DNA from: Kordiimonas sediminis
GTDB taxonomy: Bacteria > Pseudomonadota > Alphaproteobacteria > Sphingomonadales > Kordiimonadaceae
Reading direction: 5' to 3'
DNA: 64,000 nt
NCBI RefSeq assembly: GCF_014656395.1
Contig: NZ_BNCI01000001.1
Coordinates: 1,399,893-1,463,892 of the forward strand
The notes beneath the pieces are model-generated. The model worked only from the letters and a program-made list of their open reading frames with translations, was not told the origin of the DNA and searched no databases. Shown here piece after piece: positions 54,451 through 62,916 of this stretch (its first letter is position 1; each line of letters begins with the position of its first letter). The position numbers and the translations under genes were made by a program.

Positions 54451-56062
54451 TCAATTTGAAAAGGCCCCTTCGACCCACCTGTCACGCAATTCAAAACGGC
54501 GTATTTTGCCTGATCCGGTCAGCGGAAATTCTGACACATAATGCCATTCGGACGGTGTTTTTTGCGGTGATATATGGGCCCTGCAGTGGGCTCAGTTCTT
54601 CCGGGGAGATTGCAGTGTCGGTAGAAAGCCTGATAAAGGCACCGACGATTTCGCCCCATTTGTCATCGGGTAAGCCAACAACTGCTATTTCCGCTACTGC
54701 GGGATGTTCCAGAAGGCAATTTTCAATCTCTGCCGGGAAAAGATTTTCGCCGCCGCGAATAATCATCTCTTTTACACGGCCGGTAATGCGCAGGTACCCA
54801 CTTTCGTCCATGGTGCCCAGATCGCCGGTATGCAGCCACCCTTCTGCGTCAATTGTGGCATCTGTAGCATCCGGATTTTCGTGGTAGCCCAACATATTCA
54901 GATACCCGCGTGTGCAGATTTCCCCTTGTGTGCCACAAGGCAGTATCGCCCCGGTATCGGTGTCTTTAATCGCCACTTCTATTTGCGGCATGGGTTGGCC
55001 AATTGTAGTTGCAATGGTCTCAACACTATCAAGCGGGCGGGTCATGGTAATAAGCGGGGATGTCTCTGTCTGGCCGTACACCGTGATGAATGAACACTCC
55101 CATGTATCTATCACGCGGCGCACAAGCTCTGGCGGTACCATAGCCCCGCCGGACCCTGAATGAGACATGGCAGAAAAGTCACGCGGTGTCTGCCTGTAAT
55201 CTTCAAGAAGTGCAACGAGCATAGTGGGAACACCGAAGACCATGTTGATGCTTTCGCGTTCCACCAGCGCATTCACCGCACTTGGGATAAAGATGGATAC
55301 AATATAATTGGTAGACCGGGCCAAAACCGAACCAAGTACCGCAAGCCCACAGCCGGAACAGTGAAACATGGGCATCATCGTTATGATCCGTGCCTGTGTG
55401 TCCAGCATGTTGAGTATACACTGCTGGTGATAGGCGCTGTTGACCATCCCCTTATGGTGCAGCAGGGCGCCTTTGGGAAAGCCAGTTGTACCCGACGTAT
55501 ACTGTATCTGTGCCGGGTCTCCGGGTGATACATCAGGAAGCGACGGTGCGGCCTGCTCCCCCTTTATCCGGTCAAGGATGCTATCAAGATAGACAAGCTC
55601 CTGAAGGTGCGGGATGTCTTTGGCTACTTTTTCCGCGATTTCCCCCATCGGGTTGCCGCGATATTCATGGACCAGAAACAGGGCGACTGAGCCGGACTGC
55701 TTCAGCACATAGGAGAGCTCTTTGGGTTGATAGGACGGGTTGACTGTCACGAGAATAAGGCCGGCAAAGCCGCAGGCAAATTCAAATAATACCCATTCTG
55801 GTGAATTGGGTGACCAGACAGCGACCCTGTCGCCTTTATTAAATCTTGCGGCAAGCCAGTGCGCCAGCGCAAGACTGTCATCAAGCATCTCTTGATAGGT
55901 CCATCGTCTGCCAGTCTCGCCCGTGGGCAGAACATCCACAAGGCCACAGGTATCAGGAACGGCGGTCGCCGCTTCTCGTAATATCTCGCCGACAGTTTTA
56001 TCAATAACGGCGAAATCTTCCTGTTTTGGAAAATAGGACTCAGACAGTTGAACGCTATACAT
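54451..56062 (-). pseudogene. medium/long-chain acyl-CoA synthetase, frameshifted near C-terminus
   Basis: The main frame (56062 to 54491) encodes an AMP-binding ligase with the P-loop-like YTSGTTGFPKG (about 199), YGQTETSP, and TGDLGTMDESGYLRITGRVKEMIIRGG. At about 54587-54593 the frame changes: the conserved ending with the catalytic Lys, HCRAHISPQKTPSEW ... FPLTGSGKIRRFELRDRW, continues in another frame to a TGA at 54451. Restoring two bases (AGCGCCCAC for AGCCCAC) gives a 537-residue enzyme of normal length. The present product would lack the adenylating lysine. It is either a recent pseudogene or an assembly error. Confidence 0.85.
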
Positions 56063-56231
56063 ATACCCTCCCGATAAGCAGAGCCGCCGGAATCCAAGCA
56101 GATTGCAGCAGCTTTTGTTACTTCCAGTGCAGTGTATTTTCCCTCCCCAGAGAAAACAGATGCACGGCTAGCATGCCCCAATTATTTCGGTGGCTCAATT
56201 CAAATCGGTATCGGGTTGCATAAAGATACTA

Positions 56232-57587
56232 TCAAGGGTCGGCTTTGATGATTTTGCCGCCCTTCATGACAAAGGTTACACGCTCCAATGTTCGGATCTC
56301 TTCTAAAGGATTGTCGGCTACCGCTATGATATCGGCGCGCAGGCCAGGCTTTAGCTGTCCCCTGTCGGACACACCCAGCAGGTCTGCAGCATTGATGGTT
56401 GCACTTTTCAGGGCGTCAACCTCGGTCATACCGCGTTTGACCATGGCGTAGAATTCGCGGCCCACTTCGCTGTGTCGCATTACGCCGGAATCGGTACCAA
56501 GGGCAATGTTCACACCTTCTTTCACGGCCAGACGGAAACTGGCTTCGTGCAAGGGCGTCAGATAATTATTTTTATCCACGGTCCACTGCGGCGTGTTTGG
56601 CGGCAGGGGGATGTCATCCAGATACACCGTAGGTACAAGATAGGTGCCGCGTTTCTTCATTTCGCGGACAATCTCGGGCGTTAGTGTGGAGCCGTGCTCA
56701 ATAGAGGCAACACCGGCCTTGACCGCCGCCATAATACCGTCGCTTCCGTGGGCATGTGCCATTACTTTCAAACCGTGCCGGGTTGCTTCTTCTACGATGA
56801 CTTTCAGTTCTTCGTCAGAATATTGCTGAGCGCCTGGAGAATCACCTTTTGAGAAGACACCGGCCGTTGCGCAGACTTTGATAACCTTCACGCCGTGCTT
56901 GGCCTGATAGCGAACTGCACGCAGGATTTCTGCCTTTCCGTTAGCAATGCCCTGTTCTGGTTTTAATTCCATAATGCCGGGCGCAAAGCCCGTGACATCG
57001 CAGTGGCCACCGGTAATGGAAATATAGTGCCCGGCAGGATAAATGCTTGGGCCAACGATACGGCCAGCATCAATGGCGCGCATCAAGGCAACATCGGCAA
57101 ATCCAGGAAAGGTGCCTGCATCGCGGACCGTGGTAAAGCCTGCATGCAGCATTTCCTGACCGAACTGAACGCCGTGTAGTGCCCAGTCAGCTGGAGTTTC
57201 CATGACGGGTGCCGTGGTCCAGTGATCGCCTGTGTAATAATCAAGGGTGACATGACTGTGCATATCCATCAACCCCGGCAGCAGAATCTGATCTTCGAGA
57301 TCAGTGACAGGCAGGGCAGGGTCAGTGTTGCCAGGGTTGACCGCACTGATCAGCCCGTCTTTGATAACCAGTGTTGCTGGCCTGATGAGCTTGCCCGTTG
57401 CTACATCAATCATGCCAGCTGCCTTTATGACCTGATCGGATGCACCCACGGGAGCAAAGGAGACCAGAGACGCCAGAAGCAGTGTTGACAGGGCCAGTCG
57501 CAGATTCTTTACCTTTACTACCAGCATCTTTGAAAGTGAGCGGCAGACAATGAACACACTGTCATGATGTAAGGAACGGCAAGTCAT
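56232..57587 (-). CDS. secreted amidohydrolase (imidazolonepropionase/prolidase-like)
   Basis: The ATG at 57587 is preceded by AAGGTG; the long upstream frame is ignored. The ATG at 57527 would give a cleaner signal peptide (MLVVKVKNLRLALSTLLLAS), so either is possible. About 451 residues with the amidohydrolase metal motifs: MDMHSH (HxH), a Lys in VKVIKVCATAG, HAHG and SIEHGS histidines, and GTDSGV (last Asp). Members act on dipeptides such as X-Pro or on other amides and lactones. A terminator lies between it and the upstream M20 gene. Confidence 0.85.
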   Translation of the reverse strand: MTCRSLHHDSVFIVCRSLSKMLVVKVKNLRLALSTLLLASLVSFAPVGASDQVIKAAGMIDVATGKLIRPATLVIKDGLISAVNPGNTDPALPVTDLEDQILLPGLMDMHSHVTLDYYTGDHWTTAPVMETPADWALHGVQFGQEMLHAGFTTVRDAGTFPGFADVALMRAIDAGRIVGPSIYPAGHYISITGGHCDVTGFAPGIMELKPEQGIANGKAEILRAVRYQAKHGVKVIKVCATAGVFSKGDSPGAQQYSDEELKVIVEEATRHGLKVMAHAHGSDGIMAAVKAGVASIEHGSTLTPEIVREMKKRGTYLVPTVYLDDIPLPPNTPQWTVDKNNYLTPLHEASFRLAVKEGVNIALGTDSGVMRHSEVGREFYAMVKRGMTEVDALKSATINAADLLGVSDRGQLKPGLRADIIAVADNPLEEIRTLERVTFVMKGGKIIKADP

Positions 57588-57626
57588 CGTTGGCACCTTT
57601 TTGATATGTAGCAGGTGGAGAAAAAT

Positions 57627-57648
57627 GACCCAGCTCTTGGGCTGGGTC
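57627..57648 (-). terminator. terminator of the M20 peptidase gene
   Basis: 8-bp stem GACCCAGC / GCTGGGTC with a 6-base loop; on the minus strand it is followed by ATTTTTC. It lies 30 bases after the M20 stop and just 40 bases ahead of the amidohydrolase start. Confidence 0.8.
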
Positions 57649-57678
57649 GTTTTGTTATGTGACGGGCTTTCGGAAGCC

Positions 57679-59313
57679 TTAGTTCGCGTCTTTCGGTGCG
57701 GCTGTGGCCAAGGAGAATAGCATATCAACATATGCTTTCTCGATTTCAGCAAGGCCGGCAACCTTCACGCCTTCCGCCGGTTCAATCAGCAGGAATTCGT
57801 TCGGTGCATGGGCGCCTCTGCCGTGACCAAGACCCGCAGGAATAAGCGGCAGTTTCAGACGATCTGTAAACTGGTAGAAAGGCGCACTACCCGCAATCCG
57901 TGGGTTGATCGACAGGCCTTCTGTATATTTGTTGTACACAGAAATTACCGTCTGGCTGATGTCAGCAAACGCTGATGTTTGTGCAGCAGGATAGCCGGAC
58001 ATCTGACGCAGTTCGATATCCTGATACCCATTGGCATCCAGATGGGCACGGATTTTGGCTAACATGTCAGCCGGATCCTGACCAAGCGGTAGACGGCTGT
58101 CCACCTTCGCTGTTGCAATGTGCGGCAGGATTGTCTTGGTGCCTTCACCCGTATAACCAGACCAGAGACCATCCACATTCAGTGTGGGGTTATACAGAAG
58201 GTCAACAAGTGCTTCGCGGCCAGTTTGGTCGTCGATCCAGCGGGATACACCCAACACTTTTTGAATCGCTGCATCATCGCGTGTTTCGATCGTCTTGTTG
58301 ATTAGAAGCTGTTCTTCTTCTGATGGCGGGATGATGTTGTCATAATATCCCGGTATCAGGATTGTATTGCCGTCTTCTGATGTCATGGAGGCAATTGCCT
58401 GAATCAGACGCAGGGTCGGCGAATCTACTATGCCTTTATTGGAACCGTGAATTTCCGCGACACTTGGGCCACCCCAATCGCCGCCTTTTGCTTCGATTTC
58501 AAAATACAGGATACCCTTCACGCCCAAAAGCATGTTGGATTTACCGTCTGGACCCTGTGATGTCATCGGAAACAGAACACCGTCCGCGGTTTTCATCCGT
58601 TCTTCGTATTTGTCTACAATTTGCGGATAGTGCGGGGAGCCAAGCTCCTCTTCACCCTCTGCTGCGATCATCAGGTTAACCGGCAGTGTACCATTTACGT
58701 CAATGATTGATTGAAGCGCATTCAGGAACGCACGCTGCGGGCCTTTCTGGTTAACGGCACCGCGTGCCATCATCACTTTACCAAGTTCATGATCAATGAT
58801 GTTTGCTTCAAACGGTGGGCTTTGCCAGTCTTCTTCATTCACGGGCTGTACGTCATACATCATGTAGATCAGCAGCGTTTTTTCTGCGCCTGCGTCATAA
58901 TAGCCCCAAACTCCGGGGTGGCCATCGGTTGGAACCAGTTCCGCTTCCTGAAAACCCATGTTTTCTAGGTCGTCACGCAGCATGTTCGCCATATCAATGA
59001 CGCCGATATTCTGTGCGCTGACAGATGGCTGACGCATCCAGCGCTGCAGGTTTGCGACGTGGTCATCAAGTGACGCATCAATTCTGTCATAGATTTCCTG
59101 ATGTGTGCCAGTATAACCGGCAACCGTTGCTGGGTCATACATTTCATCAGTTGAAAATGGATACTTTGGACGGCTGACCTGATCGGCAGCTGCGACGGCT
59201 GTCTCTGCCTTGCTGTCGCCGGTGTTGGCAGGTGCGCCAGTGTCACATGCTGCCAGCCCAAGTGCGGCCAGTCCAATAGCGCTAAGTTTTAGTGTGGATT
59301 TGATCTGTTTCAT
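57679..59313 (-). CDS. M20-family metallopeptidase lipoprotein with altered metal-ligand residues
   Basis: 544 residues with a lipobox (LGLAAC, Cys about 23). The M20 fold is clear (LVPTDGHPGVWGYYDAG, DVQPVNEEDWQSPPFEA, AAEGEEELGSPHYP, GHGRGAHAPNEF). However, the first zinc His of the HxD motif is Met (YMMYD, about M152) and the bridging Asp of RGAxD is Asn (RGAVNQKG, about N188), while the catalytic Asp (about D154), Glu pair and last His remain. It may use one metal or have lost peptidase activity. GGGGGAC precedes the ATG. Tethered in the periplasm. Confidence 0.85.
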   Translation of the reverse strand: MKQIKSTLKLSAIGLAALGLAACDTGAPANTGDSKAETAVAAADQVSRPKYPFSTDEMYDPATVAGYTGTHQEIYDRIDASLDDHVANLQRWMRQPSVSAQNIGVIDMANMLRDDLENMGFQEAELVPTDGHPGVWGYYDAGAEKTLLIYMMYDVQPVNEEDWQSPPFEANIIDHELGKVMMARGAVNQKGPQRAFLNALQSIIDVNGTLPVNLMIAAEGEEELGSPHYPQIVDKYEERMKTADGVLFPMTSQGPDGKSNMLLGVKGILYFEIEAKGGDWGGPSVAEIHGSNKGIVDSPTLRLIQAIASMTSEDGNTILIPGYYDNIIPPSEEEQLLINKTIETRDDAAIQKVLGVSRWIDDQTGREALVDLLYNPTLNVDGLWSGYTGEGTKTILPHIATAKVDSRLPLGQDPADMLAKIRAHLDANGYQDIELRQMSGYPAAQTSAFADISQTVISVYNKYTEGLSINPRIAGSAPFYQFTDRLKLPLIPAGLGHGRGAHAPNEFLLIEPAEGVKVAGLAEIEKAYVDMLFSLATAAPKDAN

Positions 59314-59546
59314 AAGTCCCCCTTATACACTGTACAAACAGGAAAACGGCCTCTGTTCCCTGTGTGTCGGATCAAACATATTATACGCCTGCAAAAGGAT
59401 ATATCCTTCGGCCATTTTACTGCGACTATGTTTGTTAGAACGCCTGTACGATACACAGCGAGGGGATATGTGTCCAGTTTGCGACCTGGGACGATGGTAT
59501 GAAGCAGGTGCGGGCACTGCGGTTAATGGCAAACAGGCATAAGAAA

Positions 59547-59569
59547 AGCCGGGACAATATGCCCCGGCT
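59547..59569 (-). terminator. terminator of the lysine-degradation-type operon
   Basis: 7-bp stem AGCCGGG / CCCGGCT with a loop of 9; on the minus strand followed by TTTTCTT. It lies about 30 bases after the aldehyde dehydrogenase stop. The 59314-59598 gap otherwise holds only the M20 promoter region. Confidence 0.75.
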
Positions 59570-59598
59570 GCTCTGGTTCTCTTGAACGTCAGATGGGT

Positions 59599-61110
59599 TT
59601 AATCAAGGTCGAACTTGATACCCTGCGCCAAAGGTAGCTCGCGGCTGTAGTTTACTGTGCTTGTCTGACGTCGCATATAGGCACGCCATGCATCAGAACC
59701 ACTTTCGCGGCCACCGCCCGTTTCTTTTTCGCCGCCAAAAGCACCGCCGATTTCAGCGCCGGACGTGCCAATATTCACGTTCGCGATACCACAATCCGAG
59801 CCGGCAGAGGAAATGAAGCTCTCTGCTTCGCGTACATCTGTTGTGAAGATGGCTGACGACAGACCCTGCGGCACATCATTCTGAATTGCCATGGCTTCAT
59901 CAAAGTCACTGTATTTTACGATGTAGAGGATAGGCGCAAATGTTTCTTCCCGCATGCTTGCTGTCTGCTCTGGCAGCTCAACAATAGCAGGGTTTACATA
60001 GTAGCCGTCTGCATATTTATCTTCAAGTGTACGCTCACCGCCAGTGACAGTGCCGCCTTCACCGCGTGCTGCTTCCAAGGCACGCTGCATGGTGTTGAAG
60101 CTGTCTTCGTCGATTAGTGGACCAACAAGCGTACCGGCTTCCAGCGGATCCCCAATACGGATGCTGCCGTATGCTTTTTTCAGCTTGGCAACCAATGTGT
60201 CGTAGATGCTTTCGTGCGCGATGATACGGCGTGTAGACGTACAGCGCTGACCGCATGTGCCAACCGCACCAAAGACGATCCCGGGAATAGCCATATCCAA
60301 ATCAGCAGATGGTGCCACGATGATTGCATTGTTACCGCCCAGTTCCAGAAGGCATTTGCCAAAACGCTGTGCAACGCGCGGTCCTACTTCACGGCCCATA
60401 CGGGTGGAGCCAGTTGCAGAGATAAGGGCCATACGGTGATCATCAACCATGCGTTCGCCAATGTCGCGCATGCCGATGATAATGTCAGACAGTCCTTCTG
60501 GTGCATCAGCGCCAAACTTGGCTGCGGCCCGTTCAAATAGTTTTTGGCAGGCAATGGCAGTCAGCGGCGTTTTCTCAGACGGTTTCCAAAGGATGCTATC
60601 GCCACATGCGAGGGCAAGTGCCGCATTCCATGACCAGACTGCAACCGGGAAGTTGAACGCAGAAATGATACCAACCGGACCAAGTGGTTGCCAGTATTCG
60701 CGCATGTGGTGGCCGGGGCGCTCAGATGCGATAGTCAGGCCGTGTAACTGACGGGACAGACCAACTGCGAATTCGCAGATGTCGATCATTTCCTGTACTT
60801 CGCCTTTGCCTTCTTCAAGAATTTTACCACACTCCGCGGTTACAAGGGCACCGAGTGCATCCTTGTGCGTGCGCAGTTCTTCTCCTAGCAAACGGACAAG
60901 TTCACCGCGACGAGGTGCAGGTACAGTGCGCCATTTTTTGAAGGCACCGTCTGCTGCTGTGATTTTCGCATCCACCGTTTCGGCAGTGTCCATCGTTGCT
61001 TTACCTAGAAGGCTGCCATCAATCGGGCTAAAGACGTCCAGATTCCCCTGTGAAAAGTCGGCAGGGTCCATATCCATGGATTTCAGAATGTCGACGATAC
61101 GGTCTTGCAT
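59599..61110 (-). CDS. aldehyde dehydrogenase of the ALDH7 (antiquitin, aminoadipate semialdehyde) type
   Basis: 503 residues. NAD-binding and active-site motifs: FNFPVAVWSWNAALAL, ELGGNNAIIV with the general-base Glu, and the nucleophile Cys in GTCGQRCTSTRR. The REYWQPLGPVGIISAFNFPVAVW pattern and the ending SGAEIGGAFGGEKETGGGRESGSDAWRAYMRR are those of ALDH7/antiquitin enzymes, which oxidise alpha-aminoadipate semialdehyde (piperideine-6-carboxylate) in lysine breakdown. The saccharopine dehydrogenase gene two genes upstream fits this. Confidence 0.9.
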   Translation of the reverse strand: MQDRIVDILKSMDMDPADFSQGNLDVFSPIDGSLLGKATMDTAETVDAKITAADGAFKKWRTVPAPRRGELVRLLGEELRTHKDALGALVTAECGKILEEGKGEVQEMIDICEFAVGLSRQLHGLTIASERPGHHMREYWQPLGPVGIISAFNFPVAVWSWNAALALACGDSILWKPSEKTPLTAIACQKLFERAAAKFGADAPEGLSDIIIGMRDIGERMVDDHRMALISATGSTRMGREVGPRVAQRFGKCLLELGGNNAIIVAPSADLDMAIPGIVFGAVGTCGQRCTSTRRIIAHESIYDTLVAKLKKAYGSIRIGDPLEAGTLVGPLIDEDSFNTMQRALEAARGEGGTVTGGERTLEDKYADGYYVNPAIVELPEQTASMREETFAPILYIVKYSDFDEAMAIQNDVPQGLSSAIFTTDVREAESFISSAGSDCGIANVNIGTSGAEIGGAFGGEKETGGGRESGSDAWRAYMRRQTSTVNYSRELPLAQGIKFDLD

Positions 61111-61215
61111 AATAATCTACTCTCTTTCTGGTCCGTGTTGCTCCCCGGTGACCAGGTCAATCCAGGGAGGGTTTATTGTGGTGTTAGCAGGCTATATTGG
61201 ATGAGGGGCGCCTGC

Positions 61216-62886
61216 TTATGCCCCTCCTTTCAGGGCCGACAAACTGGTTGTCGGTGAAATGGCTTCCTGATCTACAATAATTTCGATCAGTGCTGGTTTA
61301 CCTGCTTTGCGTGCCGCTTCCAGTGCGGGTGCAAATGCGTCTGTTGTCTCAACCTTGGTCGCAAAACAGCCAAAACTTTCGGCCAGCGCAACGAAATCAG
61401 GATTTGACAAATCTGTCCCGGAAACCCGTCCCGGATATTCGCGTTCCTGATGCATGCGGATCGTGCCAAGATAGCCATTGTTGAACACAAGGAAAATAAC
61501 GTTGGCACCATAGCGAACAGCGGTGGACAATTCCTGCACGCTCATCATAAAACACCCGTCGCCCGCGCAGGCGATGACTGTTTGATCAGGATTGACAATC
61601 TTGGCTGCAATGGCTGCAGGGACACCGTATCCCATGGCGCCGGATGTCGGTGCCAATTGGGTAGGGTAAGCCCGGTACTGATTAAACCGGTGTAGCCATG
61701 ATGCATAATTGCCGGCACCATTTGTGTAAACGGTGTCTTCGGGCAGGACATCTATCATGTGCCGGTACAGTTCAGCTAATTGGACATTGCCGGGATTTTT
61801 AACAGGCTCTTGCCATGCCACATATGCAGCACGGGCGTCAGCACACCAGTCTTTCCAGCGGTCCGCATATTTAAACTGCATACCACACAGCGCACGGGCA
61901 AATGTTGTCGGTGTTGCGTTGATAGCCAAATCAGGCTGATATACACGGCCAAGTTCTTCTGCACCCTGATGGATGTGGATAAGCGTTTGTTCCGGAACCG
62001 GTACAGACAGACGTTTGTAACCGTCTGTTGTCATTTCGCCAAGACGTGGACCAAGGGCAATGATGACATCCGCATCCTGCAGGCGCTGTATCAGCTTGGG
62101 ATTGGCGCCAATGCCCATATCTCCCACATAACAGGGGTGGCGGTTGTCCATTCTGTCCTGACAGCGGAAGCTGGCAGATGTGGGGATGTTATTGGCGGCC
62201 GCAAAGTCTGATACGTCCTTAACAGCATCAGGTGTCCAGCCGCTACCGCCCAGAAGAAGAAAGGGACGTTCTGCATCTTCAAGGATTTCTTCGAATGCGG
62301 ACATATCCATTTCGCCCGGGTGGGGTTTCGCCGGTGTGTAGGGCACTGACTTTTGCCGGTGTGTTAGGGCGGTCAGCATATCTTCCGGTAGCGCGAGAGC
62401 GACCGGCCCCGGACGGCCAGACGTCGCAACCCTGAAGGCACGGCCAATATATTCGCTAATGCGGTCCGCGGTATTGATTTCCGCAGACCATTTGGTCACT
62501 TCACTTAGAAAACGGCGATAGTCCATTTCCTGAAAAGCTTCGCGTTCAACCTGATCACTTGCGACCTGGCCAATCAGCATGATCATGGGGGTGCTGTCCT
62601 GAAACGCAGTATGCAGACCAATCGTCGCATGCGTGGCACCAGGCCCCCTCGTGACCATGCAAATACCGGGACGCCCTGTCAGCTTGCCGTAAGCTTCTGC
62701 CATATTGGCGGCACCGGCTTCGTGCCGACATGTGATATAGGATATGTCACTGTCTACAAGTGCGTCCAGCACTGCGAGATAGGATTCGCCAGGGACGCCA
62801 AACGCAATGTCAGCGCCGTTGGCGGTCAGTGCTTCTACAAGAGCCTGACCACCAGACACAGTGGTGGATGATTGATCCGTCGTCAT
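61216..62886 (-). CDS. thiamine-diphosphate-dependent enzyme, acetolactate-synthase-like, function unknown
   Basis: 556 residues in three domains: pyrimidine-binding (about 10-175, RHEAGAANMAEAYGKLTGRPG with the catalytic Glu neighbour), central (about 200-330), and PP-binding (about 370-540) with GDGCFMMSVQELSTAVRYGANVIFLVFNNGYLG. Similar to the catalytic subunit of acetolactate synthase, but members of this group often act as decarboxylases or lyases on other keto acids. GGAGGGGGG precedes the ATG, and only 30 bases separate it from the saccharopine dehydrogenase gene. Role in lysine or keto-acid metabolism is inferred from place only. Confidence 0.85.
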   Translation of the reverse strand: MTTDQSSTTVSGGQALVEALTANGADIAFGVPGESYLAVLDALVDSDISYITCRHEAGAANMAEAYGKLTGRPGICMVTRGPGATHATIGLHTAFQDSTPMIMLIGQVASDQVEREAFQEMDYRRFLSEVTKWSAEINTADRISEYIGRAFRVATSGRPGPVALALPEDMLTALTHRQKSVPYTPAKPHPGEMDMSAFEEILEDAERPFLLLGGSGWTPDAVKDVSDFAAANNIPTSASFRCQDRMDNRHPCYVGDMGIGANPKLIQRLQDADVIIALGPRLGEMTTDGYKRLSVPVPEQTLIHIHQGAEELGRVYQPDLAINATPTTFARALCGMQFKYADRWKDWCADARAAYVAWQEPVKNPGNVQLAELYRHMIDVLPEDTVYTNGAGNYASWLHRFNQYRAYPTQLAPTSGAMGYGVPAAIAAKIVNPDQTVIACAGDGCFMMSVQELSTAVRYGANVIFLVFNNGYLGTIRMHQEREYPGRVSGTDLSNPDFVALAESFGCFATKVETTDAFAPALEAARKAGKPALIEIIVDQEAISPTTSLSALKGGA

Positions 62887-62916
62887 ATTTTCCCCCCTCC
62901 AAGGGAGCCGCAGGAA

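Noticed and set aside
57588-57761. 58-residue extension of the amidohydrolase
   Set aside because: It runs through the M20 terminator and into the M20 gene, and hides the signal peptide deep in the chain.
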